A stretch of DNA of 64,000 nucleotides from Lutibaculum baratangense AMV1 (GCF_000496075.1 NZ_AWXZ01000037.1:1-64000), one strand, 5' to 3'. Counted from the stretch's first letter, positions 36,585 through 46,660 are shown. The notes: generated by a model not told the origin, from the letters alone. Program-made: numbers and translations.

Positions 36585-38828
36585 ATGCTGCGTACGATCC
36601 GTCGCGACTACCTGACCAAGCCGATCTTCCGCTGGGCGCAGAAGGCGCTGCCCAGCATGTCGGAGACCGAGCGCGAGGCGATCGAGGCCGGCGACGTCTG
36701 GTGGGACGCCGAGCTCTTCACCGGCAACCCCGACTGGAAGACGCTTCTCGACACCCCGCAGGCGGCACTTTCCGCCGAGGAGCAGGCCTTCGTCGACGGT
36801 CCAGTCGACGAGTTCTGCGCCATGATCGACGACTGGCAGATCACCTGGGAAGACGGGGACCTGCCGCGCGAGGCGTGGGACTTCCTGAAGAGGAACAGGT
36901 TTTTCGGGATGATCATCCCGAAGGAATACGGCGGCCTGGGCTTCTCCGCCTTCGCCCATTCCGAGATCGTCCGCAAGATCTCCACCCGCTCCGTCGCCGC
37001 GGCGGTCAGCGTGATGGTGCCGAACTCGCTCGGGCCGGGCGAACTGCTGATGCAGTTCGGCACGAAGGAGCAGCGCGATCACTGGCTGCCGCGCCTCGCG
37101 GACGGCCGCGAAGTGCCGTGCTTCGGCCTCACGAGCCTCGAGGCCGGCTCCGACGCCGCCTCGATGGTCGATTCGGGCGTCGTGTGCCGCGACGTGTTCG
37201 ACGGCGAGGAGGTGGTCGGCCTCCGCCTCAACTGGAAGAAGCGCTACATCACGCTCGCGCCGATCGCGACGGTGCTCGGGCTCGCCTTCAAGCTCTACGA
37301 TCCCGAGCACATTCTGGGTCCCGAGGTCGAGCGCGGCATCACCGTCGCCCTGATCCCGACGGATCTGCCGGGGGTGGAGACGGGCCGGCGCCATCTCGCG
37401 GCGATGCAGTTCTTCCAGAACGGGCCGACCGAGGGCCACGACGTCTTCATCCCGCTCGACCACATCATCGGCGGCGAGAAGCAGGTCGGGAAGGGCTGGA
37501 AGATGCTGATGTCGGCGCTCGCGGCGGGCCGCGGCATCTCGCTGCCGTCGCAGGCCGCCGCGGCGGCCGCGGCCTCGGCCCGCTACACCGGCGCCTACGC
37601 CCGGATCCGCAGCCAGTTCGGCATTCCCGTCGGCAGGTTCGAGGGTGTCCAGGATCGGCTCGGCGCGATCGCCGGAAATGCCTATCTCATCGACGGCGCA
37701 CGCCGCCTGACCTGCGCCGGCCTCGACAAGGGCCACCATCCGGCCGTGATCTCCGCCATCATGAAGGCGCACGCCACCTACCGCATGCGCGACGTGATGA
37801 CGGATGCGATGGATATCCATGGCGGCAAGACGGTCATCGACGGGCCGAGGAACTATCTCGGCAACTTCTACCGCGCCATCCCCGTCGGCATCACGGTCGA
37901 GGGCGCGAACATCCTGACGCGCAACCTGATCATCTTCGGGCAGGGCTCGATCCGGGCGCACCCCTGGCTGATCAAGGAGATGAACGCGCTTCAGATCGAA
38001 GACCGCAAGGAGGCGCTCGACGCCTTCGACAGGGCGTTCTGGGGCCATGTCGGGCATTCCGCGAAGACGTTCTTCCGCGCCTGGGGCCGCGCCCTGACCG
38101 GCGGCCGCTTCGCGCCGAGGCCCGACGCGGGGGCGGTCTCCCACCACTACGCGAGGCTCGGACGCTACTCCGCCGCATTCGCCCTCGCCGCCGACATGGC
38201 GCTCCTGACGCTCGGCGGCGCGCTGAAGCGGAAGGAGGCCCTGTCCGCGCGGCTCGGCGACGTGCTCTCCGAGCTGTATCTTCTCTCGGGGGTCCTGAAG
38301 CGCTGGGAGGACGAGGGCCGGCAGGAGGCCGACCTGCCGCTCGTCCAGTGGTGCATGGAGATGGGCTCGGCGCGGATCGAGCAGCGGCTGGACGAGATCT
38401 ACATCAACCTACCTGCACGATGGGCAGCCGTGCTCCTTCGGCTCGTGACCCTGCCGTACGGCGTGAGGTCGAAGGGACCGCGCGACAAGGTGACCCAAGC
38501 CTGTGCCGAGCTGATCCTCGAGCCGAACGCCACGCGTGACCGCCTCGGCAGCGGGCTCTATGTCGGCGGCGAAGACACCGAGGTCGGCCGGCTGGAACAT
38601 ACGCTGAAGCTCGTCGTGGCGGTCGAGCCGATCCGCCAGAAGCTCAGGAAGGAACGCCTGAGCTGGCGGCAGGGCCTCGAGAAGCGGGTCATCACCGAGG
38701 AGGAGGCCCGCAAGGTCGAGGCCGCGGAAGCCGCGATCGCCGAGGTCTGCACGGTCGACGACTTCCCGCCCGGAGAGCTATCCAAGGGCGCGCGGCCGCG
38801 CTCGACCATCGTGCAGGCGGCCGAATAG
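36585..38828 (+). CDS. fadE: Acyl-CoA dehydrogenase FadE
   Basis: FAD-dependent first step of fatty-acid beta-oxidation (acyl-CoA to trans-2-enoyl-CoA), 747 residues, in the range of FadE proteins and much longer than standard acyl-CoA dehydrogenases. The dehydrogenase core covers about residues 80-480 (IIPKEYGGLGFSAFAHSEI, CFGLTSLEAGSDAASM, MDIHGGKTVIDGPRNYLGN). A FadE-type C-terminal domain (DUF1974) follows with LYLLSGVLKRWEDEGRQ and TLPYGVRSKGPRDKV. First gene of the fadE-fadA-fadJ-CoA transferase operon; ATG 36585 has GGGAGGGG upstream. Confidence 0.92.
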   Translation: MLRTIRRDYLTKPIFRWAQKALPSMSETEREAIEAGDVWWDAELFTGNPDWKTLLDTPQAALSAEEQAFVDGPVDEFCAMIDDWQITWEDGDLPREAWDFLKRNRFFGMIIPKEYGGLGFSAFAHSEIVRKISTRSVAAAVSVMVPNSLGPGELLMQFGTKEQRDHWLPRLADGREVPCFGLTSLEAGSDAASMVDSGVVCRDVFDGEEVVGLRLNWKKRYITLAPIATVLGLAFKLYDPEHILGPEVERGITVALIPTDLPGVETGRRHLAAMQFFQNGPTEGHDVFIPLDHIIGGEKQVGKGWKMLMSALAAGRGISLPSQAAAAAAASARYTGAYARIRSQFGIPVGRFEGVQDRLGAIAGNAYLIDGARRLTCAGLDKGHHPAVISAIMKAHATYRMRDVMTDAMDIHGGKTVIDGPRNYLGNFYRAIPVGITVEGANILTRNLIIFGQGSIRAHPWLIKEMNALQIEDRKEALDAFDRAFWGHVGHSAKTFFRAWGRALTGGRFAPRPDAGAVSHHYARLGRYSAAFALAADMALLTLGGALKRKEALSARLGDVLSELYLLSGVLKRWEDEGRQEADLPLVQWCMEMGSARIEQRLDEIYINLPARWAAVLLRLVTLPYGVRSKGPRDKVTQACAELILEPNATRDRLGSGLYVGGEDTEVGRLEHTLKLVVAVEPIRQKLRKERLSWRQGLEKRVITEEEARKVEAAEAAIAEVCTVDDFPPGELSKGARPRSTIVQAAE

Positions 38829-38878
38829 CCCGCGACAGCGACAGCGACATCGAGAAGACGCCAAGGAGTCCGAGGACA

Positions 38879-40183
38879 GTGCCAGACAAGAAGTCCGACA
38901 CCGGTCGCCCCGTCTACATCGTCGACGGGGCCCGAACGCCCTTCATCAAGGCGCGCGGCGAACCGGGGCCGTTCACACCGGTCGACCTCGCCGTGCAGTG
39001 CGGCCGGCCGCTCCTTCTGCGGCAGCCGATGCCGGCAACGGCTTTCGACCAGGTGATCCTCGGCTGCGTGAACGTCGTCGCCGACGAGATGAACCCGGCG
39101 CGTGTCGCAGCCCTGAGGCTCGGCATGGGCGAGAACATGCCGGCCTTCACCGTGCAGATAAACTGCGGCTCCGGCATGCAGTCGGTCGATACCGGCTTTC
39201 GCTACATACGCGAAGGCAACGCGGACCTGATCCTGGCCGGCGGCACCGAGGCGCTGTCGCACTCCCCGCTCGTCTTCTCGCGCGACGCCGTGGGCTGGTT
39301 CGCCGAGCTCAACAATTCGCGTAGCGCCGCGGAGCGCGCCAAGGCCGCGGCCGGCTTCCGGCCGGGCATGCTGAAGCCGGTGATCGGCCTCGAGCGCGGG
39401 CTCACGGACCCGATCGTCGAGATGAACATGGGCCAGACGGCCGAGCTCGTCGCCCATCTCTTCGACATCTCCCGCGAGGAGGCCGACCGTTACGCCGTCG
39501 AGAGCCACCACCGGCTCGCCTATGCGCAGGACGAAGGCTGGCTCAAGGACGAGATCGAGCCCTCCTTCGCGCGCGAGGGCACGGTCTACGATCACGACGA
39601 CGGCGTGCGGCGCGACTCCTCGATGGACCGGCTGCGCAAGCTTAAGCCGGTGTTCGAGCGGCCCTACGGCAAGGTGACCCCCGGAAATTCCTCCCAGATC
39701 ACCGACGGCGCGTCGTGGATCATCCTCGCCTCCGAGGAGGCGGTGGAGAAACACGGACTGGAGCCGAAGGCGGTCATCCGCGACAGCGAGTGGGCGGCGC
39801 TCGATCCATCCATCATGGGGCTCGGGCCGGTGATGTGCTCGACCCCGATCCTCAAGCGCCACGGGATGAGCCTCCAGGATGTCGATCTGTGGGAGCTGAA
39901 CGAGGCATTTGCCGCCCAGGTGCTCGGCTGCCTCAGAGCGTGGGCGGACGACGAGTTCTGCCGCGACGTGCTCGGCGAAGAGGGGGCAATGGGCACACTC
40001 AACCGCGAACGCCTGAACGTCGACGGCGGCGCGATCAGCCTCGGCCATCCCGTCGGCACGAGCGGAAATCGCCTCGTGCTCCATCTCGTCAACGCGATGA
40101 GGCGGCGGGGCAACAAGCGCGGCATCGCCACCGAGTGCATCGGCGGCGGCCAGGGCGGCGCCATGCTGATCGAGACCGTGTGA
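38879..40183 (+). CDS. fadA: 3-ketoacyl-CoA thiolase / acetyl-CoA C-acyltransferase
   Basis: Last step of beta-oxidation, releasing acetyl-CoA. 434 residues from GTG 38879 with AAGGAG 10 bp upstream. Nucleophile Cys96 is in QINCGSGMQ. The catalytic His is in NEAFAAQVLG, the second His in GHPVGTSGN and the second Cys in ECIGGGQGG. All catalytic residues of degradative thiolases are intact, unlike the SCP-x-type thiolase at 23.9 kb. 50 bp after fadE and 11 bp before the multifunctional enzyme gene. Confidence 0.93.
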   Translation: MPDKKSDTGRPVYIVDGARTPFIKARGEPGPFTPVDLAVQCGRPLLLRQPMPATAFDQVILGCVNVVADEMNPARVAALRLGMGENMPAFTVQINCGSGMQSVDTGFRYIREGNADLILAGGTEALSHSPLVFSRDAVGWFAELNNSRSAAERAKAAAGFRPGMLKPVIGLERGLTDPIVEMNMGQTAELVAHLFDISREEADRYAVESHHRLAYAQDEGWLKDEIEPSFAREGTVYDHDDGVRRDSSMDRLRKLKPVFERPYGKVTPGNSSQITDGASWIILASEEAVEKHGLEPKAVIRDSEWAALDPSIMGLGPVMCSTPILKRHGMSLQDVDLWELNEAFAAQVLGCLRAWADDEFCRDVLGEEGAMGTLNRERLNVDGGAISLGHPVGTSGNRLVLHLVNAMRRRGNKRGIATECIGGGQGGAMLIETV

Positions 40184-40194
40184 GGGAGGCTGGA

Positions 40195-42342
40195 ATGACT
40201 GGTATCGTTTGGGGCGCCCTCAAGGACCGCAACCTCGAGCTCGGACCCGCTTCCGACCTGAAGGACGACCGCTTCCGCCACTGGCGGCTCGCGCGCGACG
40301 AGGACAACGTCGCCTGGCTGGTGATCGACAAGGAAGGCGCGAGCGCGAACACGCTCTCGGCCGACGTTCTGGCAGAGCTCGACCGGGCGCTCGAGGAGAT
40401 CGAGCGCGACCGGCCGAAGGGGCTCGTCATCCGCTCGGCGAAGAAGTCGGGATTCATCGCCGGCGCCGACATCACGGAGTTTCGCGGCATCCGCGACCCG
40501 AAGGTCGTCGAGGAGAAGATCTCGGAGGCGAACCGCGTGGTCGACCGGCTCGATCGGCTCGACATCCCGACGGTGGCGATCATGCACGGCTACGCGCTCG
40601 GTGGCGGCCTCGAGATCGCACTCGCCTGCGACCGCCGTCTGGCGCTGCCCGAGACGAAGCTCGGCTTCCCCGAGGTTCTGCTCGGCCTGCACCCGGGCTT
40701 GGGCGGCACCGTCCGCTCGACCTTCCTCATGGACCCCGTCCAGGCCATGACGATGATGCTGACGGGCAAGTCGCACCCAGCCAGGCGCGCCAAGCGGATG
40801 GGGTTGATCGACGAGGTCATCGAGGAGCGCCACGTGCTCGCAGCCGTCAAGGCTGCGGTATCCGGCGGCAGCAAGAGCCGCGACCGCTCCTTCCGCGACC
40901 GCGCCCTGTCGAGCGGCCCCGGCCGGCGGTTCGCGGCCGGCCGCATGCGCGGCGAGACGGAGAGCAAGGCACCGGCCGAGCATTACCCCGCACCGCACGC
41001 ACTGATCGCGCTGTGGGAAGAGCATGGCGGCGACTACGACCAGATGAAGGCCGAGGAGATCAAGTCCTTCGCCCGGCTGCTCGTCACCGACACCGCACAG
41101 AACCTGATCCGCGTCTTCTTCCTGCGCGAGCACATGAAGGCGATCGGCAAGGGCAAGACGACATTCGGCCACGTGCACGTGGTCGGCGCCGGCGCGATGG
41201 GCGGCGAGATCGCCGCGTGGTGCGCGCTCAGGGGCCTGACCGTGACTCTCGCCGACATGAAGCCCGAGGTCCTCGGGAAGGCGATCCGGAACGCTCACAG
41301 GCTCTACGAGAAGGTCGCCAAGGACGGGGCGAAGATCCGCGACGCGATGGACCGCCTGATCCCGGGCATCAACGGCCACGGCATCCGCCACGCGGACATC
41401 GTGATCGAGGCGGTGCCCGAGAAGGTCGACATCAAGCGCAAGGTCTACGAACAGGTCGAGCCGCTCCTGAAGCCGGGTGCGATCCTCGCGACGAACACGT
41501 CCTCGATCCGCCTGGAGGAGCTCCGCGGGCACCTGAAGGATCCCTCCCGCTTCGCAGGCCTGCACTTCTTCAACCCCGTCTCGCGCATGCAGCTCGTCGA
41601 GGTCGTCAGCCACGACCAGGCGAGCGAGGAGACGCTGAAGAAGCTCGAACGGTTCACGACCTCGATCGACCGCCTGCCGGCCCCCGTGAAGAGCGCGCCA
41701 GGCTTCCTCGTGAACCGGGCGCTGATGCCCTACCTCATGGAAGGCCTCCTGATGCTCGACGAGGGCACGCCGAAGGAGGTCATCGACCGGGCGGCCGAGG
41801 AGTTCGGCATGCCGATGGGCCCGATCGAGCTCGCCGACCAGGTGGGTCTCGACATCTGCCTCGACGTCGCGGACATGCTGCGGGCCAATCTCGACGCCGA
41901 GCTTCCCCAAACGCCGGCATGGCTCCGCGAGAAGGTCGAGAACGGCGAGCTCGGCCGGAAGACCGGGAAGGGCCTCTACGACTGGAAGGACGGCAAGGTC
42001 CAGAAGAACGACAAGGGCGGCTCCTACGATCGCGGCATCACCGACCGGCTGATCCTGCCGATGCTCAACGCCTGCGTGACGTGCTACCGGACGGGCGTGA
42101 TCGACGACCTCGACACGCTCGACGGCGCCATGATCTTCGGCACGGGCTTCGCGCCCTTCCGCGGAGGGCCGATCAAATACGCGCATGACCGCCGGATCAC
42201 GGACGTCATCGCCAGCCTGAAGCGCCTGGAGAAGCAGCACGGTGCACGGTTCGCGCCGGATCCGGGATGGCCGGATCTGGAAAGGGCCTCCCTGAACGAA
42301 GAGGGGACCCCGGTGCCTCGCGCCGAGACCGAAGAAGCCTGA
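40195..42342 (+). CDS. fadJ: Enoyl-CoA hydratase / 3-hydroxyacyl-CoA dehydrogenase (FadB/FadJ type)
   Basis: Bifunctional beta-oxidation enzyme, 715 residues. N-terminal crotonase domain (about 1-190) has GFIAGADITEF and GYALGGGLEIALACD for the oxyanion hole, and LPETKLGFPEVLLGLHPG with the catalytic Glu. The NAD-dependent dehydrogenase half begins HVVGAGAMGGEIAAWCALRG near residue 325, with the catalytic His in GLHFFNPVSRMQLVEVV. C-terminal domains end near FAPFRGGPIKYA. It works with the FadA thiolase 11 bp upstream. FadB versus FadJ is not settled by the sequence. Confidence 0.92.
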   Translation: MTGIVWGALKDRNLELGPASDLKDDRFRHWRLARDEDNVAWLVIDKEGASANTLSADVLAELDRALEEIERDRPKGLVIRSAKKSGFIAGADITEFRGIRDPKVVEEKISEANRVVDRLDRLDIPTVAIMHGYALGGGLEIALACDRRLALPETKLGFPEVLLGLHPGLGGTVRSTFLMDPVQAMTMMLTGKSHPARRAKRMGLIDEVIEERHVLAAVKAAVSGGSKSRDRSFRDRALSSGPGRRFAAGRMRGETESKAPAEHYPAPHALIALWEEHGGDYDQMKAEEIKSFARLLVTDTAQNLIRVFFLREHMKAIGKGKTTFGHVHVVGAGAMGGEIAAWCALRGLTVTLADMKPEVLGKAIRNAHRLYEKVAKDGAKIRDAMDRLIPGINGHGIRHADIVIEAVPEKVDIKRKVYEQVEPLLKPGAILATNTSSIRLEELRGHLKDPSRFAGLHFFNPVSRMQLVEVVSHDQASEETLKKLERFTTSIDRLPAPVKSAPGFLVNRALMPYLMEGLLMLDEGTPKEVIDRAAEEFGMPMGPIELADQVGLDICLDVADMLRANLDAELPQTPAWLREKVENGELGRKTGKGLYDWKDGKVQKNDKGGSYDRGITDRLILPMLNACVTCYRTGVIDDLDTLDGAMIFGTGFAPFRGGPIKYAHDRRITDVIASLKRLEKQHGARFAPDPGWPDLERASLNEEGTPVPRAETEEA

Positions 42343-42359
42343 CGGAGCCTCCCGCCGCC

Positions 42360-44204
42360 ATGCAGACGAGACGGCACGACGACGCCGAGCGCGTCGTCGA
42401 TGCGATCATCGACACCGTCGGCAAGGAGATCGTGCTCGGCCTGCCGCTCGGCCTCGGCAAGGCGAACACGATCGCGAACGCACTCTACCTGCGGGCGGTC
42501 GGGGATCCTTCCATCCGCCTGACGATCTTCACGGCCCTGACGCTGGAGAAGCCGTGGGGACGAAACGAGATCGAGAAGCGGTTTCTCGATCCCGTGATCG
42601 AGCGCATGATGGGCGAGTATCCCGATCTCCTCTACGCCCGGGCGCTGCACGATCGTTCGCTCCCGCCGAACGTCAAGGTGAACGAGTTCTTCGTGCAGGC
42701 CGGCCGCTGGCTCGGCTGCCCGGCAATGCAGCAGCACTACATCTCCGCGAACTATACCCATGCCGCCCGTTACGCCCTGGAGCAGGGCGTCAACGTCTTC
42801 GCGCAGGCCGTGGCGAAGCGGGAGGCGCCGGACGGAAGGCGCTACAGCGTCTCCTGCAACGCCGACATCACGCTCGACCTCCTGGCGGCGCGGAGGGCCG
42901 GCGAGACCGGGCTTATCCTCGTCGGTGAAGTGAACGATGAACTGCCGTTCATGGGTGGGGACGCCGAGATCGGCGAGGAGGTGTTCACGGACGTGCTCGA
43001 CACGGGCGAGGGATTTTCGCTCTTCGCCCCGCCGAAGGAGCCCGTCAGCCTCACCGATCACGCGATCGCCCTTCACGTCGCGAGGCTCGTGCCGGACGGC
43101 GGCACGCTGCAGATCGGAATCGGCTCGATGGGCGACGCAGTGGCGCACGCCCTCATTCTGCGGCACAGGGACAACAAGGTCTTCCGGCAGGCTGCGCTGG
43201 CCCTCGACGCGCGGGGGAAGCCGGGCGAGGTGCATGAGGAGCCCTTCGCCAAGGGCCTCTACGGGTGCAGCGAGATGCTCGTCGACTCGTTCCTCGACCT
43301 GGTCGAGGCGGGGGTCGTGTCGCGGGAGGTCGACGGCGCGCTCGTCCATTCGGGCTTCTTCGTCGGCCCCCGCTCCCTCTACGACCGGCTGAAGGCGATG
43401 AGCCAGGAGGAGCGCGACCGCTTCCGGATGCGGGCGATATCCTGGATCAACGAGCTCTACGGCGAGGAGGAGAAGAAGCGGCAGGCGCGCGCCGGTGCCC
43501 GGTTCTGCAACAACGCGATGATGGCGACGCTGATGGGCGCGGTCGTCTCCGACCAGCTCGAGGACGGGCGCGTCGTCAGCGGTGTCGGCGGCCAGTACAA
43601 CTTCGTCGCCCAGGCCTTCGCGCTGCGGGACGCGCGGTCGATCATCACGCTGCGCTCGACCCGCAAGGACAAGGGCCAGACCGTCTCGAACATACGTTGG
43701 AGCTACGGCCACACGACGATCCCGCGGCACCTGCGCGACATCCTCGTGACCGAGTACGGCGTGGCGGACCTGCGGGGGCGGACGGATGCGGACACGATCG
43801 CTGCCATGCTGTCCGTCACCGACGCGCGGTTCCAGGACGAACTTCTCGAAAAGGCGAAGAGCGCCGGCAAGATCGGCCGGGACTACCGCATTCCCGAGGC
43901 GCATCGCCGCAATACGCCCGAGCGCATCCGGAAGGCGCTCGAACCGCACCGGGATAAGCTACCGCTCTTCCCCTTCGGCACCGACTTCACCGAGGTCGAG
44001 CAGCGCCTGATGCCGGCGCTCGGCCGGATGCGCGAGGCGAGCGGCTCGAAGAGGGAGCTGATGGGGCTCGCCTGGAAGGGCTGGCGCGGCAAGAAACCCT
44101 CGGCGGAAGAGGCCGAGGCGCTGGAGCGAATGGGCTATGCCAAGCCGAAGTCGTCGAGCGACCGTCTGTACAGGGCGGTCCTCCTCGGGGCGCTCAGGGG
44201 GTAG
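42360..44204 (+). CDS. Acetyl-CoA hydrolase/transferase family protein
   Basis: CoA-transferase-family enzyme, 614 residues, related to acetyl-CoA hydrolases and succinyl/4-hydroxybutyrate CoA-transferases. Signs include the N-terminal EIVLGLPLGLGKANTIANAL, LQIGIGSMGDAVAHAL, the C-terminal-domain motif VVSGVGGQYNFVAQAF and ITLRSTRKDKGQTVSNI. It may recycle CoA or exchange CoA between acetate and other acids. It is 17 bp after the FadJ gene, so a CoA-transfer step belongs to this beta-oxidation operon. A terminator-like hairpin follows its stop. Confidence 0.85.
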   Translation: MQTRRHDDAERVVDAIIDTVGKEIVLGLPLGLGKANTIANALYLRAVGDPSIRLTIFTALTLEKPWGRNEIEKRFLDPVIERMMGEYPDLLYARALHDRSLPPNVKVNEFFVQAGRWLGCPAMQQHYISANYTHAARYALEQGVNVFAQAVAKREAPDGRRYSVSCNADITLDLLAARRAGETGLILVGEVNDELPFMGGDAEIGEEVFTDVLDTGEGFSLFAPPKEPVSLTDHAIALHVARLVPDGGTLQIGIGSMGDAVAHALILRHRDNKVFRQAALALDARGKPGEVHEEPFAKGLYGCSEMLVDSFLDLVEAGVVSREVDGALVHSGFFVGPRSLYDRLKAMSQEERDRFRMRAISWINELYGEEEKKRQARAGARFCNNAMMATLMGAVVSDQLEDGRVVSGVGGQYNFVAQAFALRDARSIITLRSTRKDKGQTVSNIRWSYGHTTIPRHLRDILVTEYGVADLRGRTDADTIAAMLSVTDARFQDELLEKAKSAGKIGRDYRIPEAHRRNTPERIRKALEPHRDKLPLFPFGTDFTEVEQRLMPALGRMREASGSKRELMGLAWKGWRGKKPSAEEAEALERMGYAKPKSSSDRLYRAVLLGALRG

Positions 44205-44226
44205 AGAGAGGCTCTCTGCCTTTTTG
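44205..44226 (+). terminator. Rho-independent terminator after the fad operon
   Basis: AGAGAGGC-TCTCT-GCCTTTTT: a stem of four strong pairs (AGGC/GCCT) extended by A-T and G-T pairs, followed immediately by a T run (44221-44225). It begins right at the stop codon of the CoA-transferase gene and lies between convergent genes. Confidence 0.55.
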
Positions 44227-44227
44227 T

Positions 44228-44680
44228 TCACATCCGCGCGCGCAGCCACTCCAGCATGTCGGCGATCTCCTGCTCCTGGGTGGCGATCACCTGCTCGGCG
44301 AGCTCCTTCGTCCACGGGTCGTCGCCGTGCTCGATGACGGCACGGGCCATCGCGACCGCGCCCTGGTGGTGCGGGATCATGCCGCACACGAACGCGACAT
44401 CGATGTCCTCCGCGGACATGGCGGACATCATCACATCGTGCATGTCGCCCATCGAATCGAAGAGAGCCTGATGGCCGGGGCTCAGGTCCGTCGGCCGGGC
44501 CTCCCCAGCCGACACCATCGTGTGCGATCCGGCCTCGTTCGTCCGCGCCTCGCAGATCGGCGGCAGCTCGATCGCCGTTTCGGTCGCGGCGCCGTGGCCG
44601 TCATGCGCATGCTGGGCCTGCGCCGGCAGGGAGGCAACGCAGAGCAGGAAGAGGACGGCGGAGGATCTGACAATCGTCAT
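44228..44680 (-). CDS. DUF305 family periplasmic protein
   Basis: 150 residues with a Sec signal peptide (MTIVRSSAVLFLLCVASLPA, cleavage near AQA-QH at residue 22). The mature protein starts with a His-rich stretch (HAHDGHG) and carries the DUF305 motif CGMIPHHQGAVAMARAVIE, followed by ATQEQEIADMLEWL. The family is ferritin-like helical and often found near copper resistance genes, where the histidines may bind metal. No copper genes are adjacent here. Divergent from the ABC-F gene. Confidence 0.85.
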   Translation of the reverse strand: MTIVRSSAVLFLLCVASLPAQAQHAHDGHGAATETAIELPPICEARTNEAGSHTMVSAGEARPTDLSPGHQALFDSMGDMHDVMMSAMSAEDIDVAFVCGMIPHHQGAVAMARAVIEHGDDPWTKELAEQVIATQEQEIADMLEWLRARM

Positions 44681-44823
44681 CGATGGGACCTTCTTCAATC
44701 GGACAGGCCTGCCGCGGGCGACGTGCCCCGCTCCTGTCCGAGGGTGGAGATGCGGGAAGCATGACATTACCTCCGCCCGTGAGATAGAACGCCGGACGAT
44801 TGTTGGAAGGATCTCCGCCGACC

Positions 44824-46635
44824 ATGGCTCCACCGCTGCTCCAGCTCCGCGACATCCACCTGACCTTCGGCGGCACGCCGCTCCTGACCGGCGCCGAGCT
44901 CAGCGTGAGTCCGGGCGAGCGCGTCTGCCTCGTCGGCCGCAACGGCTCCGGCAAGTCCACGCTCCTCAAGATCGCGGCGGGCATGGTGGAGGCAGACCGG
45001 GGAGAGCGCTTCCTGCAGCCCGACGCCACGGTGCGCTACCTGCCGCAGGAGCCGGATTTCTCGGGCTACGAGACGACGCTGCAATATGTCGAGGCGGGGC
45101 TCGGTCCGGCCGACGAGCCCTACCGGGCGCAGTATCTCCTCTCCGAGCTCGGTCTCGCCGGCGACGAGGACCCGAAGGTGCTCTCGGGCGGGGAGGCACG
45201 CCGCGCCGCGCTGGCGCGGGTGCTCGCGCCGGAGCCCGACATATTGATGCTCGACGAGCCGACGAACCATCTCGACCTCCCCGTCATCGAGTGGCTCGAG
45301 GGCGAGCTCGCCTCCAGAAAATCCGCTCTCGTGCTGATCAGCCACGACCGGCGCTTCCTGCAGAACCTCTCGCGGGTCACGGTCTGGCTCGACCGCGGGA
45401 AGACGAACCGGCTCGACGCCGGCTTCGGCGCGTTCGAGGCGTGGCGCGACAAGCTTCTCGAGGAGGAGGAGCGCGACCAGCAGAAGCTCGCCCGCAAGAT
45501 CGCGATGGAGGAGCACTGGCTGCGCTACGGCGTGACCGCCCGCCGCAAGCGCAACGTCCGCCGCCTCGGCGATCTCCATGCCCTGAGGCAGCAGCAGCGA
45601 GACTACCGCGGCGTCCAGGGCAACGTGACGCTGGAGGCGAGCGAGGCGCAGAATTCGGGCAAGATGGTCGTGGAGGCCAAGTCGATCTCGAAGCGCTTCG
45701 GCGACGTCACCGTGGTCGACGATTTCTCCGTCCGCATCCTGCGCGGCGACTGCGTGGGCATCATCGGGCCGAACGGGGCCGGCAAGACGACGCTCCTTCG
45801 CATGCTGACGGGACAGATCGAGCCCGATTCCGGTTCCGTCCGGCTCGGCGCGAACCTCGAGATCGCGACGCTCGACCAGAAGCGGGAGAGCCTGCAGCCG
45901 GAGGCCACCCTGCAGCACGTGCTGACGGGCGGCGTCGGCGACAAGGTCATCGTCGGCGGTCGCGAGCGTCACGTCGTCGGCTACATGAAGGACTTCCTGT
46001 TCTCGCCCGAGCAGGCCCGCACGGCGGTGACCGCCCTGTCGGGCGGCGAGCGGGGACGGCTGATGCTGGCAAAGGCGCTCGCGACGCCCTCGAACGTGCT
46101 CGTGCTCGACGAGCCGACGAACGACCTCGACCTCGAGACGCTCGACCTCCTGGAAGAGATGGTCGCGGACTACGAGGGAACCGTGATCCTCGTCAGCCAC
46201 GACCGCGACTTCCTCGACCGCGTCTCGACCTTCGTGATCGCGGCCGAGGGCAAGGGCCGGTGGCAGGCCTATGCCGGCGGCTATTCCGACATGGTGGCCC
46301 AGCGCGGCCACGGCGTCGGCGCCCGCCACCTCCGCGAGAAGGAGAAGGCCGACAAGCCGAAGAAGGCCGAGCCGAAGCCGCAAGCCGAGAAGAAGAAGGG
46401 CAAGCTCAGCTTCAAGGACAAGCACGCGCTCGAAACGCTTCCGAAACGGATGGAAGCGCTCCAGCAGGACGTGGACACGCTCTCGAAGACGCTGGCCGAC
46501 CCGAACCTCTTCTCGAAGCAACCGGACAGGTTCGCCGAGGCGAGCAGGAAGCTCGAGAAGGCGCAAGCCGACCTCGAGCACGCCGAGGAGGAGTGGCTCC
46601 GGCTCGAGATGCTGCGCGAGGAGATGGAAGGATAG
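44824..46635 (+). CDS. uup: ABC-F family ATPase (Uup-like)
   Basis: Soluble ribosome-associated ABC-F protein, 603 residues, with two ATPase domains and no membrane segments. Domain 1: Walker A GRNGSGKST, signature LSGGEARRA, Walker B ILMLDEPTNHLDL. Domain 2: GPNGAGKTT, LSGGERGRL, VLVLDEPTNDLDL. The linker between them contains the charged P-site-tRNA interaction helix region. A C-terminal Lys/Glu-rich coiled coil (about 500-600) is typical of Uup, which acts in ribosome rescue and DNA excision precision. ATG 44824 chosen; an earlier start adds 8 residues. Confidence 0.9.
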   Translation: MAPPLLQLRDIHLTFGGTPLLTGAELSVSPGERVCLVGRNGSGKSTLLKIAAGMVEADRGERFLQPDATVRYLPQEPDFSGYETTLQYVEAGLGPADEPYRAQYLLSELGLAGDEDPKVLSGGEARRAALARVLAPEPDILMLDEPTNHLDLPVIEWLEGELASRKSALVLISHDRRFLQNLSRVTVWLDRGKTNRLDAGFGAFEAWRDKLLEEEERDQQKLARKIAMEEHWLRYGVTARRKRNVRRLGDLHALRQQQRDYRGVQGNVTLEASEAQNSGKMVVEAKSISKRFGDVTVVDDFSVRILRGDCVGIIGPNGAGKTTLLRMLTGQIEPDSGSVRLGANLEIATLDQKRESLQPEATLQHVLTGGVGDKVIVGGRERHVVGYMKDFLFSPEQARTAVTALSGGERGRLMLAKALATPSNVLVLDEPTNDLDLETLDLLEEMVADYEGTVILVSHDRDFLDRVSTFVIAAEGKGRWQAYAGGYSDMVAQRGHGVGARHLREKEKADKPKKAEPKPQAEKKKGKLSFKDKHALETLPKRMEALQQDVDTLSKTLADPNLFSKQPDRFAEASRKLEKAQADLEHAEEEWLRLEMLREEMEG

Positions 46636-46660
46636 CCTTCCGCGACCCCCTGCACCTGCC

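Noticed and set aside
39664-42240. 858-codon minus-strand open frame opposite fadA/fadJ
   Set aside because: Low-complexity Asp/Leu/Val/Arg sequence mirroring third-position GC of the plus-strand genes; no recognisable domain.
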